Below, in pieces: positions 1-12,176 of a stretch of 64,000 nucleotides of DNA (position 1 is its first letter; each line of letters opens with the position of its first letter). The stretch comes from Hirsutella rhossiliensis. Taxonomy: Eukaryota > Ascomycota > Sordariomycetes > Hypocreales > Ophiocordycipitaceae. Position numbers and translations under genes: made by a program. A model generated the notes under the pieces. The model did not search any database and had not been told where the DNA came from. It was given only the letters and a program-made list of their open reading frames with translations. Location of the stretch: assembly GCF_020360975.1 (NCBI RefSeq), contig NW_025408670.1, positions 5,208,001 through 5,272,000 on the forward strand, in the 5' to 3' direction.

Positions 1-2731
1 AGTATTATATTAAGGCTTAAGAGACTAATTTCTTATAGCTAATTAAAGATTTTTTATTTCTTAACGCTATATTATTTATATTATACTACTTCGTAGTTAA
101 TTATATACTATACTTTATAATTTTATTTATTTTCGTACTAAAGGTTAAGTTTTCGTTTAGTATCTTTTTATTTTTCGTATAGTATTTTTATATCGATTCT
201 TTCTTAGTTAAATATAGCTTATAGCCTTTATATATATTACTAATAATCTTTTAATATACTATTATATTATTTATATTATACTTATACTTTTTTATATTTA
301 TAAACTTTATAGTTTAGGTATATATATTTATTATAATCTTCTTTATTATATTTAATTTATTATATAAGTCTTTAAAAGATTAATAGTTTAGATACCTTAG
401 AATAAGTAACGTTATACTATTTATTTATTTTAGCGTATTTATAGATTTTATATATCTTTAAAAGATATCTTATTAATAAACTATAATTATCGCGGTATTT
501 AAGTAGCGTGCTATAATTAAGTTCTAATAATATAACTTAGTCGTTTAGGTAGCGTTAATCGATTTTCTAATAGTTTAGTTTTATACTTAAGTAGGGTTTT
601 AAAAGTACTTATCCTTTAAACTTAACTAAGAAGGCGTTATATCGTGCCTTTATCTAGAAGTATATTATATAATCTAGGTAGACGTATAATATCTATAAAA
701 TATACTTATAGTATTTATAAGTAAGTAGTATTTATAGATCGTCTTTAAATTCTCCTTATAGTTACTATTCTTATTATAGAGCTATAAAGGTATCGACTAT
801 AGCGATAGCTATAGCGTAGTCTCCTTTATATAGTACTAGTTAATACCGAATTAATATAGCTTATTAGTTTTCTATAAGAATTTAAGGTATTTATTAGGTT
901 CTAATTTTAAGTATTTCTTTAAGTTCTTTAAAGTATAGAGTATATTCTCTAATTATAGTATTTTCCCTTAGTAGTAAGGGTAGTAATATAAGTTCGTTCT
1001 TATCTTCTATTTCTTTAGGTATTTCTTATTTTTTAAAGCTTATATCGTTAATACTTTATTATTCCTTTTTAAATTACTATCTAAGTTTTGTAAGTATAAG
1101 GGCTACGTCTATATCTTCTTTATTATATTATTTATAGACTACCTATTATTATTATCGATTTTTATTTTATATATCTTCTTAGAATTATTTACCGTTCTTC
1201 TTAATCTAATCTTAGGAGACTCCTTTAAGATAGGGGTATTTTAGTTCTATAAATTTAACTTATTTTTATATTTTAAGATCCCTTTATTATATTATTATAA
1301 GGGTTTTCTTTAATAGCTTTAGGAACTATTTAATACCGTTCTTATCGCTTAAGTATACTATATATTTATCGTTATAGTATATAGTCTAACTAAGAAGTTT
1401 ATACTTTAGTTCCTATCTATTAGTAGCGTTTAAGTATTTCTTACCTTTTAAGGCTAGTACTTAGTAGGTTTTCTTTTCCTTATAAGGTTATCTATATTCT
1501 TTAAAGTAATATCTATATTTCCTATAGTTAAAATACTTTCCTTTACTTTTCTATATTATATCTAGATCTATCCTACTTAGGTTAGTTATATAGGTATAGG
1601 TAATAAGAGTTTCGTGCTTCTTTTTATAGTTAACGTATTAGTTAAAATTATTCCTATAAAAAGGGTTCTAGTTTCCTCTTCTTTATTTTTTTTTCTTAGC
1701 GTTATATATACTATCTATCGTTAATTTATATTACTATAGCAATATAGTTTAAGAGGCTATTAAGTCGATCTTTTTTATAGAGTTTATCCTTAACTTCTTC
1801 CTTAAGTCTATCGTAACATCGCGATATAAGGGGTTCGTCGTTCTATTTAAGTTTTAAGGTAACTTAACGGAATTTAGTAGTATAGTCTAATACTAAGGTC
1901 CTTTATTAAAGTTCTCGAAGTTTCTATTTAGCTTTTTATTCTTTATTAGTTATTCTAAATACCTTAGTAATAGCTTCTTTAAATCCTTAGAAACTAGTAA
2001 AGACTTTATCTATTTTACTATTTTATTATACTAGTTAGTTATCGAGATAGTCCCTTATAATAGGTCTAAACTAAGCGAGTACTATTTTAGATAAATAATT
2101 TCCTATATAAAGTACCTTTTCGACTAGGTTTAAAAGTTTCGTTAAGTAAAACTAGTAATAGGCCTTAAGTTAAGTAAGAAAGTCTTAAAGAGTACTATAA
2201 GTACTATTAAATAGTCCTAGCTACTTTAGTTTAACTGCTTTTCTAAGGTCCTTAACTTATCCGTTACTTCTTCTATTCTTAAGTAACTATACCTTATATC
2301 GAAGGGTAATAATCTCGCGTATTATATCCTAAGGCAATATAGTAGCTCTAAAGTTAGTTAATCTAGCTTACTATATAGGTATATTAATAGTTACGATATT
2401 ACTTAAAGTAACGTAGTATTATACTAAATAAGAGCTTTTAACGTATAACGACTAGTATTATTCCTAAGGGATAAACCTATTAAGGGGTTTATATTAGTAG
2501 ATATAATAGGGCGTAGTCTAAGTAATAATAAGTATATTACGTTAGTAATAAGTTAGAGGTCGTAGACTATAGACTATAACTAGGTAATTAAAATTAGAGA
2601 TAGAATCGTAATAAAGATCTATATTATATTAAAAGCTAGAGAGCTATTTATCTAAAGGAGTAAAAGTAGGTAGCTATATATACTTATAGAGACTATCCTT
2701 AGATTATAGGCCTAGCTATAATCCCTAACGT
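1..2731 (-). mobile_element. RIP-degraded Ty3/Gypsy element, partial, inverted copy
   Basis: Read as reverse complement, this stretch is collinear with about 37585-40316 of the Gypsy unit in the right-hand repeat tract. For example, the segment at 900-1070 pairs with 44440-44590, and the one at 2470-2720 pairs with 37590-37860. It therefore carries the 5' non-coding or LTR-like part and the gag region of the same family, cut by the left window edge. All frames are full of TAA/TAG and there are almost no CA or TG dinucleotides, the footprint of RIP. Homology stops near 2731. It is a dead copy; domain assignment comes from the better readable copy at 37.4-42.6 kb. Confidence 0.75.
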
Positions 2732-2786
2732 TAAATCGTATAAAGCGTAGTAATCCCTAACGTTAGATTATATAGAGTATAGTAAT
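2723..2786. repeat. Two tandem 32-bp units
   Basis: Two consecutive units start with CCCTAACGTTA at 2723 and 2755 and end with GTAGTAAT and ATAGTAAT. They differ at several positions, mostly C/T or G/A, as expected if RIP acted after duplication. They sit exactly where homology to the inverted Gypsy copy ends. No function is evident. Confidence 0.6.
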
Positions 2787-2929
2787 CCTATCGATCTTAG
2801 ATTACTTAGATCTCTACGATCCCCTCGATCCTATATCTATTAGATAGTCGTGCCGACTATTTATCTATTAGACCGTATTACGTGCTTAACGCGGTCGACC
2901 GTTAGCGGCCTAGTAGCTATAGTTATAAT

Positions 2930-5900
2930 AAGCTAGGACTATACTAGTTAATATTCTAAATACTTAAGGATATCGATAAGGACCTAAACTATATCTTTAC
3001 TACTTTAGTATAGATTATAATAGCTATAGTTCTACGCTAAGGGCGAGTATTACTTAAGGGTAACGTATAGTTTACCCTAGAGGTAAGGAAGGTAATAAGG
3101 GAGGCTAAGAGGGTAAGGAGGAAGTATAAGTAGGAAAAGAATAAAGTAAACTAAGAAGACCTATATAAAGCGTTTATAGCTTAAAAGTAAACTATCTATA
3201 AGGTAAGGAGGGCTTACTAGCGCGAGTTCTTAAAGGAATTTAGCGCTAATAATACTAAGCTTTAGAATATAGAGAGGTAGGTAAGACTCTATAGTAAGCT
3301 ATTACTAAAACTAACTTATATCCTACCGCTAGTTAAGGAAGGTAAGGATTAACTAATAGAAACCTTTAAAAGGAAGGCCTAGCTACTAGCCGCTAAGTTC
3401 TTTTTATTAAAGGCTAGTATAACTTAAGGGCTACCTTAGCCTATAGCTAAGGCGACCCTTATAGTTAATTAATAGATCTAGCTAGCTAATATTATAAGGG
3501 CGCTAAGTAAGATAGTAAGCTAGAAAGTAGCGGGTCTAAATAGCGTCCCCTTAAGGTTTATTAAGAAGTATAGCTTAGCTTTAGTTTAGCGACTAGCTAT
3601 AATCTTTAACGCCTATACCTAACTCTTATATTTCCTAGGTTAGTTTTATAGCGTAAATATAGTAGTTATTTAAAAGCTAGGTAAAAGGCTAGACGCCTAT
3701 TATATAATAGGGGGTTAGAGACTAATTTCCCTCCTACCTATAGTAGGAAAAGTACTTAAGTAGATACTAGCCTAGAAGATTATAGGAGTAGTAAAGGCGA
3801 ATAGTATCCTATTAAATAGATAAATAAGGAATAGAAAGGAACGCTTTATAAAAGTAGCGATCCTATTAATAATAGAATTAATACGCGCGATATAGGCTTA
3901 AAGGGGCATTATATTATTCCTATAGCTAGATATTAAGGGCGTATTTAATACGGTTAACTATAATAAGCTTATAAGGGAACTAAAGCTTAAGGGATACCTT
4001 AGGTAGCTTATAAGCCTAATATAGAGCTTTATAAGTAATAAAAGATCGACCTTTTACTTTAATAAGAGGACCTTAAAGCTAACTTAAGTACTAATAGGAG
4101 TCCCTTAAGGCTCCCCCTTATCCCCGATCTTATTTCTATACTATATAACCCCCCTATATAAAAGGCTTAGTATAATATATAGTATTTATACTATTAGCTT
4201 TACTAACTATAAGAAGGTATAAGTAATAAGCGTAGAATTAGGTAATTAATAATATAAGCGGAAAGATTAGTTAAAGGAGTATAGAGTAGGATTTTATCTA
4301 GAATTTATAATAAGTATATAAGGGGCTAAATAATATATTAAAAGAATAGCGTTATAAAAGATACTTATAAACTTACTTATTCTATCTACTACTCCTAGGG
4401 AAATCTTTTATCTTTTATAGACTATTGCTCGCCTATTAGTAGACTAATTAGTTAGCTTTCTAGTATATTTTATAGTACTTAAAAAGCTCTATCTATATTA
4501 TATCTTCCTAACTTAGTAGGTAGTCTAATTATAGCATAATAGTTAATATAAGACTATAGGTTTTAGTATAAGTAGTAGATTTAACTAGAATATTCTATGC
4601 CCTACCTATTCTTATATCGCGGATATCTTCGGAACCGCTAGGCTAAAATAAGTAATAGGGTATCCGTTCTACTCGTAATTAACTTATATATTTTATATAT
4701 ATTTTTATTTATAAGGATAGGCTTATCCTAACCCGCTTTTCTTAAAGAAAGGTATAGATATCTAGTAAAGGTCTTTATCTTTTAAGGGTTATTCCCTTAG
4801 ACTATATTATAGAGCCTCTTTTTATTAGCTTATTTTATAAAGCCTCCCTATACCTATTATTTCTTTATAATAGTAAAATAAGAATATAAGGGTATATTCT
4901 TATACTAACGATATAAATATAGTTAGTATTAAACCTAATAAAGCTACTATAGTAGTACGCTTAAAGGAAGCCTAGAGGGTATATATAAAATAAGCGACTA
5001 AGTTTATAGTTACCTTTAAACTATTAAAGAGTAAATTACTATACTTTATATAAAAGAGATAAGCGATAATAACGCTAGTTTATCTTAGGGCCGACTTAGT
5101 AACTTTAGTTTAAGAGGCCTACTTACTAAGGGTTTAGGTATACTAGAAACTATATTAAAAGGCATACTTAAAATAACTCTAAGTAAAGTTAAAGCGCTAG
5201 ACTATAGCCTTAACTAAGCTCGCGGCGTTTATATAAGGCTATACCTTACTATACGCTAAGGAAGTCTATAGTAAGGTAATTTAGTCCTTAATCTCTTACG
5301 CTATAGTTATATTTTATAAGATAACGCCTATAAGGGGGAAACTATATAAAATCGTATAGGACTTTACCTAGGACTAGTTAGCTTACCTCTAGGTAATAAT
5401 AGGCGCTTACTACGCGACCTTAGTCTACTAAGTTAAAGCGGAGGTATAGGTGCCCTTAATCGACCTCTACTTAAACTAAAAAATAATAGATACCCTTTAA
5501 AGGCTAAAGGACTTAGGGCTCTTAGGCTAAATCTAACGCGCGTTTAACGCGGTCGTAAGTATACTTAAAAGGAGGCGATACTAAAGAGAGAGTAGACCCT
5601 TAGTAGTACTACCTCTAGGTAGACCCCCCTTCGCGGAGGAGATAAGGGGGGTCTAGAGCTAGATAAGATTAAACGACCTTTTAGATAAAGCTAAGTCGCT
5701 TAAAAGGCTAAATAAGAAATAAGCCGCTTAATAAAATACTAAGGAAGATATAATCTAATAATACTAAACTACCCTCTACCCTATTAACTTCCTACCTTAG
5801 TTTAATAAAGCGATAACGCTAGACTATTATAAGGGCCTCCCTAAGTATATTAGTATAGTAATTACTTAGATATATATAAGAAAGATCGGGCTTAATAACT

Positions 5901-6230
5901 TCTTTTATAACTAATAGGTCCTTAGCGTAGTTTCGCTAATATATACTTATAGATAAAAATAAGATACTATTTACTATATAATAATCGACTATCTATTAAT
6001 AGTAAAGGTAAGGGAGTCCCTTTTTATATAGGCCTAGGATATAAGTAATATAAGAGTAGGCCTTTAAAGGAAAAGAATAGCGGCGCCGCTAATATAATAG
6101 TTCCTTTACTTAGGTAGGCTCTATTAATTTAACTTAGCTTAGAGGCTATATATAGATATACCGGATAATAGAACTAAGGTCGCGCTAAGGATAGAGCGGC
6201 CCTAACTAAGACTACCTTAGCTAACTACTT
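2930..6230 (+). mobile_element. RIP-degraded Tad-type LINE, 5'-truncated
   Basis: Reading TAA/TAG as RIP-mutated CAA/CAG/TGG on the plus strand, a non-LTR reverse transcriptase is recognisable. A D-I-K-G-V-F-N motif lies near 3930, and the G-V-P-x-G-S-P-L-S-P-I-L-F core lies near 4100-4140. Downstream (about 4870-5550) is the conserved post-RT region, and about 5750-6200 a terminal zinc-knuckle-like stretch. The endonuclease end is missing or unreadable, so the copy is probably 5'-truncated, as is usual for LINEs. It differs from the LINE family at 47-61 kb. No intact frame remains. Confidence 0.7.
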
Positions 6231-8231
6231 CCCTTACTAAGGCGACTTAAAAAGGGAAAGGACTTATAATTATAAGACTATAGCTTTAACTAAACTAGAC
6301 CTAGACTAAGTATAAACCTCGCTAATTAAACTATAAACTAAATAAAACTAATATAACTTAACTAAACTAACCTTAATAGCTATAGAATAAGACCTACTAT
6401 TAAAAGACTATAACTAAATAAGACCTAACTTAAAACTAAACTAAGATAGAGCTAATAACTAGCCCCCCCCCTTAAACTATAACCTTAGCTTGGCTCGTTA
6501 GTAATAACGTCCGCCTTATTATTATAGTAGGAATAATAAAACCCTCTTAAGGTAGTACGCGGAGTATAGGAGGGAGTAACCTAAGGCTTATAAGGAGTAT
6601 AAGGACTACTACCGCTATAAGAACCCTAATAATAATTAGATAAACCCGACCTTAAACCTAAACTAAAGCTAGCTTAGATAGCTAGCTTATAAGATAGAGT
6701 AATAACTAGGGTCTATACTAAGGTAGGACTTATACCGGCGGCGGTATAAAGGCGTTTACTATAGCTTATATTATAACCCTAGATCTAGTTAAGGTTAAAA
6801 CTAACGATAATTTTAGCTAAGACCGAACTATAATAGCTATAAAGACGCTACTAAATAAAGTTAAGAGCGTTAGTAAGATCGGTAGGTAATATAAGATAGG
6901 GACGCTTTAAGGCGGGCTCGGCGCTAAGAGAACTACTAGGCTATAGCTTAGCGTTAAAGGGAGATATAGTTAGCTCTTAAGCTAGCTCCGCGATAGCCGC
7001 GGGCATAGATACCTTAGCCTTAGCCTTAGATAGGGCCTTAAACGTAGCTACCGCCTTACCCTTACCTTTACCTTTCCCTTTATTAAAGGGAACTAAGGCT
7101 AGAATAAGCTTAGTAAGACTAGTAAGATTAAAACTACTATCCTTAGCGTTAAGGCTATCGCTAGTAATAAGATAGAAATAGTTAATAAGATTATTAACTA
7201 CTATAAGAGTCTTCTAAGTAACTAAGAGCAACTTAAGCTTAACTTAAGCTAAGGTCTTAATAGCGTCGCTAAACTTACTTAAGTACTTTTTTAAGGACTT
7301 ATATATATAGTAAGTATTATCTATAAAATAAGTAAAAGCTAATATAAGTATCTTTATATTCTTAGCGACTATAGCTAGACTAAGGGTAGACTCGCTTAAC
7401 GCGCCCTTACTTTTAATAGTAGGGGCCTTTTAATTAGCGTAAATATAAGTTTCTAAAGTAATATAATAAAAGCGCTCTTATACTAAACCTTTAATAAGAG
7501 AAGGGCTATTAACCTTAGACTATACTTAGTATAGGGTATTAGCGGCCTCTTTACCTTTAAAAGTAATCTAAAATATAGATTAGTACTAAACTTAGATAGT
7601 ACTATAGTAGGAAAGGGTTACTTATTTAGTAATAAAACTAGTTAAAGTTAGCGTAAGTAATATATACTTTAGCCTTTATAGCTATTAAAGTTAGTAAAAA
7701 TACTAAAGGTAGGACCGACCTAAGATAAAGCTAGGATTAATATATATAAAACTAGTTTTAATAGCTAGTAAAGGACTTATAAATAAGCTTATTAATAAGA
7801 CGCTTAATATATATAAAATATAAGATAGAGCGCTTTAATCCCGCTACTATAGCGACTTTCTTATAAAGAAAGGGTTTTAAAAAAGGCGAGCCGCTACTAC
7901 TTAAGTTAGCTTCTTAGTTAGATATTATAACGCGATAATAAGTAAACTAAATATAGTGCTAAAGAGACCTAGAGTTATAGAAATAAGGTAAGTAAGGTAG
8001 TAGTTAAGCCTATAAAAGAGATAGATAATAAAGGGATAGGAGGAGGTATATATAGAACTAAAGGAGGAGGGTAGGTATATATAAGCGCGAGCTAAGCGTA
8101 TATAATTAATAACTATAAAATAGAAGGTAAATATAGGCCGCTATACCCTTAATTAAGAAGTCGCGTAGCTAGATAAGAACCGATTTACGATTAGCGGAGC
8201 CGGCTAACTAAATTTTAATTAGCCGGCCCTA
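6231..8231. other. RIP-mutated tract, coding-like remnants not identified
   Basis: An AT-biased link (6260-6480, with a short C run near 6463) is followed by CA/TG-depleted sequence. On the minus strand, around 6950-7200, it can be read as a low-complexity Lys/Ala/Gly-rich stretch reminiscent of a retroelement gag or LINE ORF1. I could not assign it to a family. No open frame of useful length remains. Confidence 0.4.
8199..8227. repeat. Hairpin, 9-bp stem, beside the retroelement insertion site
   Basis: GCCGGCTAA at 8199-8207 pairs perfectly with TTAGCCGGC at 8219-8227 across an 11-nt AT loop. The right arm's last base is the first base of the CCCTA target duplication of the LTR element. It is part of the older RIP-mutated sequence, and may simply be a relic of an earlier repeat. 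Confidence 0.55.
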
Positions 8232-8417
8232 TGTAACGGTCTCAACTGAGTGTGTTGACAACTAGCTGAGCGACTGCGACGAGTATCCTAAAGCTAAGGA
8301 GAAAAGAAGAAAAGAAAAGAAAGGAAAGCTCTCGAAGATGGCACGAGCTTATAAGCGGAGCTCCGGTGGGTCTTGTCGAGAGCGGAGCCGAGACCCTCAC
8401 GGGCTCAGCCCGTTACA
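8232..8417 (-). repeat. 3' LTR (186 bp)
   Basis: It begins TGTAACGG and ends CCGTTACA, an 8-bp perfect terminal inversion with the canonical TG...CA ends. It is identical to the copy at 13762-13950 except for one missing 3-bp unit in the GAA-rich run near 8300. This near-identity indicates a recent insertion. Confidence 0.97.
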
Positions 8418-8421
8418 ATAA

Positions 8422-8441
8422 CCCCCTCCTTCCCCTCCCCC
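8422..8441 (-). promoter_or_regulatory. Polypurine tract
   Basis: On the sense (minus) strand this is an uninterrupted 20-nt G/A run that lies four bases before the 3' LTR. It is the expected primer site for plus-strand DNA synthesis. The last coding frame of the element runs through it and stops on a TAA made by the first bases of the LTR. Confidence 0.85.
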
Positions 8442-8479
8442 GTTTCGATCGTTTCGATTGGGGTGGTTTCGATCCAACT

Positions 8480-8635
8480 TTCCCATGAACTTCTTCATAC
8501 CTAGCCAGTGCTATTGTGTCTGCGACGTACTTGACTGGCTCCCACGTCGGACCTATCCATCCGACCCATTTCACCAACACTTTCCACTCTCTCCCGACTT
8601 TCTTCCTGTCCAGAATCTCTTCCACTTCCCACAGC
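8480..8635 (-). pseudogene. Chromodomain at the C-terminus of integrase (pol segment)
   Basis: The frame contains W-E-V-E-E-I-L-D near 8631, then a K-V-L-V-K-W-V-G-W core and T-W-E-P, the chromodomain signature with its aromatic cage residues. A basic tail (K-R-S-K-R-G-R-G-R-R) follows, up to the stop at the LTR. In chromoviruses this domain recognises histone marks and directs integration into heterochromatin. Here it is separated from the integrase core by a frame change near 8748, so it would not be made in one piece. Confidence 0.9.
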
Positions 8636-8639
8636 TCGC

Positions 8640-10125
8640 CATCGTCCGTCAAAATGGCCGGTGGGCGGTAGTCATCCGACGTCTGTGACGGTAGCGGATC
8701 GTCCGCTGCTAAGCGTAAGAGCGACACGTGGAACACGTTGTGTATTCCCGAGGCGTGTCCAGCCTGCACGCGTGTGACCCAATGGTCTCCAGGACGGTGT
8801 ACTTGGCCGACAGCCAATCGAGCTTCTTGGATGGCCGATTGGATCGGATGTTGCGAAGTCGCAGCCATACCTTGTCTCCAGGCTTGAACTGGTCTGACGG
8901 CTGTCTTCGCGAATTGGCGTTCTTCTCTTGCTGCTCTTGCGCTGACGCAATTGCCGCCTGGGCCCATTCCGTTGCCTCTCGAAATCGTTGCACAATGCTT
9001 TCAGCCCTGGTCACTGGGGACCTTCCGTCCGTCCGTAACTTCTCCTTGACTTGTATCGGGTCAACATGATACCCATGCGTGATAAAGAACGGGCTCAGGC
9101 CTGTCGACGTCGAGTTGTGATTGTTGATGGCCATCATGGCCGCTGGCAACAGCTCTTCCCAGTTATCCTGAGCATAAGCAGCAAAGATCCTCAGATATCT
9201 CTCGACTTCCTGATTCGCCCTTTCTGTTGCACCGTCAGTCTCGGGATGCCACGCCGTAGACAATCTTTGCTTCACGCGTAGCAGCTCGCAGAGCCTCTGC
9301 CATAGTCTACTGGTGAATTGCGTGCCACGGTCAGTGACGATCGCGCGCGGCACGCCATGGTGTTGCACCACGTTCCGTAGCAATGCTCTGGCCGTCGTCT
9401 CGGCCGTGATGTCCTTCAATGACTCAAGAACGACACTTTTGGACAGTCTGTCCGTCACGACCATAAGGTTGGTCGAACCGTTCGACTTGGTTGGTGGCAG
9501 GTCTGTCACAAAGTCAATTGACAGCTCCGACCAGATCCTGTCTGGAATAGGTAGCGGCTTCAATAAACCGCGACGCTTCTCTCGCCAAATGTTGCTTCGG
9601 CCACACATCACAATTTCTCACAAATTGACGCACGTCTGAATCGAGGCCTGGCCAATAAAACTTGCGGCTCAACAAGGACTTCAGCATGTCCCGTCCGGGG
9701 TGTCCTGCAAGCGTTGAGTCATGCGTCTCCTGCATAAGCCGCGTGCGCAGGGGTTCGTGGTTCGGCACCCAAATTCGCTCTCGCCAGCAGAGCCGCTGTC
9801 CATCGTCAATCGAGCATTCCGAGAGCATCACGGGCAGTCCCCAATGCGACGGCAGACGCCTCTCGCCTTGCTGTACGGCCTTTCGGATGAGCCAATAACG
9901 ATTGTGCTTCTTGACACCTTCGTCCCATAACTTCTGCAGTTCCGGGTCCGAGAAAGGGTTTTCGATTGAGTCGTCTTGGTCAGTTGTTGCGTCATCGGGT
10001 TGATCCGTGTCGCCCTTGGTGACATAACCGCTCTTGACTTTTGTCACCAGGCCACCCTTGTTACGTTGCAGCAGCTGAACACGTCGTCCTTGCAACCGAT
10101 CATCTTCGGCGCTGTGCGGCATGTC
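8640..10125 (-). pseudogene. Integrase region of the LTR element (frameshifted)
   Basis: The N-terminal zinc module starts at a His near 9723 (T-H-D-S-T-L-A-G-H) and reaches N-C-D-V near 9605. The second cysteine is lost because a TG repeat appears contracted by two bases at about 9603. The core follows in another frame: first Asp in F-V-T-D (about 9503), second in I-V-T-D-R-G (about 9332), Glu in T-D-G-A-T-E (about 9224), which gives a D-x35-E spacing. All three catalytic residues are kept. Another frame change near 8748 (a C apparently lost from a short run) precedes the chromodomain. Confidence 0.9.
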
Positions 10126-10128
10126 CTG

Positions 10129-11415
10129 TTCTCGTCGAGACAGCGTGTCCGGTACGACGGCTTCTTTGCCCGGTCGATGCTTGATGGTGAAGCTGTACCG
10201 CGATAGCGTCTCAGCCCATCGCGCCTGACGTTCACTCAGTTGCTGCTTCTTGGTGAAGTAACGGAGGTTGAGATGATCCGTCAAAACGGTAAAGGACTTC
10301 ACACTCCTCAATTCGGCGTCCCAATGCTCAAGGCAGCGAATGATCGCCAGCAGCTCTTTATCGTGGATTGGGTAGTTGCACTCCGCCGGTGCGTTTTCTT
10401 TGAGAAGAAGGCCACAGGCCGCATGATGCCGTCATCGCCCTTTGCGAGAGCGCCCTCCTGTGACATAACCGGATGAATCCGTCTCCACAATCGTCTCTCT
10501 ATCCGGATCCCATTGCGCAAGGACCGGCGCACTGGTCAGAAGAGCCTTCAACTCCTCGAAGGCCTTGTCGCACTCCTTCGACCACGCAAACACCGCATCC
10601 TTCTTTGTTAACGCCGTTAGAGGCGCGGCGATGTTGGAGAATCTGGGAATGAATTGCCGGTAATAGTTGGCAAACCCCAGAAAGCTTCTGACGCCTTTGA
10701 CAGAACGGGGTCGCTGCCACTGCTGAATTGCCTGCACCTTCTCCGGGTCCACGCGGATACCTTTCCCGGCTTCGACGATGAAGCCCAGGTACTTGACACT
10801 CTTTGCCTCAAAGTCACACTTGTCGATATCAATCTGCAGGCCTGCATCTCGCAGTCGAGCAAGGACCTGCCTGACTTTGTTGCGATGATCTGCGAGCGAA
10901 CCGCTCGAGTAGATCAAGATGTCGTCAATGTAAGCGGAACAGAACTCGTCGAGGAAATCTCGCAACGTGTGGTTTATGTAACGCTGAAACGTTGCGGAGC
11001 ACCCGTCAACCCGAATGGCGTGACAAGCCATTCGTAGAGTCCGTAACGTGTTCTGAATGCTGTCTTCCACTCGTCTCCTCCTCGACGCGAATCTTGTGAA
11101 ATGCTGCGATAACGTCAAGTTTGGTGAGCCACTTGGCCTTGGACAGCGACCGCAAAGTTTCCTCGATCAACGGCAAGGGATATCGGTCTTTCTTGGTGAT
11201 CGCATTCAATCCTCGATAGTCCACGCAAAAGCGCAGACCACCACCGGGCTTCCTCACGAACAAAACTGGTGCTGACGCTGGAGAACTACTTGCTCGAATG
11301 AAACCCTTGTCGAGTAGCTCAGTGAGAGTCTTTCGCAGAACAATGAGCTCTTCTCGTGACATGCCGTACAATGGTCCCCACGGCGGTTCTTTCTCCTTGT
11401 CATCAGGACCTCTCT
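10129..11415 (-). pseudogene. Reverse transcriptase and RNase H of the LTR element (frameshifted)
   Basis: RT opens with a block ending [11 protein letters not shown] and continues with Y-P-L-P-L-I-E-E and K-L-D-V-I-A-A-F-H. The catalytic Y-I-D-D box is at about 10925-10936, followed by Y-L-G-F and S-F-L-G-F-A-N-Y-Y-R. RNase H contains T-D-S-S-G, F-F-S-K-K and the L-T-D-H block, and ends with D-T-L-S-R-R near 10129. Frame changes at about 11080, 10995, 10455 and 10390 each look like the loss of one base from a short G or A run (two losses near 10455). No catalytic residue is substituted; only the frame is damaged. Confidence 0.9.
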
Positions 11416-12176
11416 CTAACTGAATCTTGTGATCACACCCCGGACGACGCGGTGGGAGTTGGTCCGCTTGGTCGCGGTCGAAGACGGATAGGTACTCGTG
11501 GTAGTGACGGGGCAGCTTCTCTCTCGGGTCTGACTTCTTCCTCGAGTCAATGCCTTCTCAATGTCTTTCAGGCTTGCGGCGAAGATCCGCACTCCATCGT
11601 CTCGATGCTTGAACTTTCTTGCTCGGCGAACCATTCCGGCGAACACGAACGCCGCCTGTCCTCGTATGTTGCACCGTTCCTCCTCCTTCGGGTCTCGGCC
11701 TTTCACCCAATGGTCGTGCGTCCCGATATGCAAGAGGTTCTGCGATAATCGCAAGGTGACATCCTCCTGGTTCAACCACTTCTTGCCCAGAATCACAGGA
11801 TCGGTCTGGTCTCGCACAACGTAGAAAAAAGCTCTTTTCTTCTGGTACCCGTCGATATCGAAGTCGAAGTAGGTCACGGCACAGATGGCCTCGGGTGAGA
11901 ATGTGTTGACCTGCTCCAACGCTCGAGGTTTAATCGGAATACGCGGCAGGTGAAGCTTGCGGGCAAGGCGCTCACTGATGGTCCCATAACACAGGCAACC
12001 ACAGTCAACGAAGGCCGTGGTGAAATACTCTCGATTGATACCGAAATTTACGTAGAGGCCTTCACAGTCCATCTCGTCCTTCTGAGTTGCCCATTCCGCC
12101 TCAGCCTTTGCGCGCTCCTGACGGCGATTTTCGTCAGGAGCTACTCGTTTTCGAATGGTCATCGGAGGTATCCCCG
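11416..12176 (-). pseudogene. Aspartic protease segment of the LTR element
   Basis: The segment contains F-V-D-C-G-C-L-C-Y-G-T-I at about 12010-11975. This is the retropepsin active-site region with D-C-G in place of the usual D-T/S-G, as in several fungal Gypsy elements. A downstream P-V-I-L-G-K-K-W-L block is the second protease signature. The frame is lost near 11515, where a G run appears short, before the linker to RT. Confidence 0.75.

Noticed and set aside
8227..8231. CCCTA duplication as a telomere-repeat target
   Set aside because: Only five bases match CCCTAA, and no tandem telomeric repeats occur nearby. It is simply the target-site duplication.
9603..11515. Programmed ribosomal frameshifting as an explanation for the broken pol frames
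   Set aside because: There are about ten breaks, spread through single domains and with differing net shifts. Programmed sites are normally one per element, at the gag-pol border.
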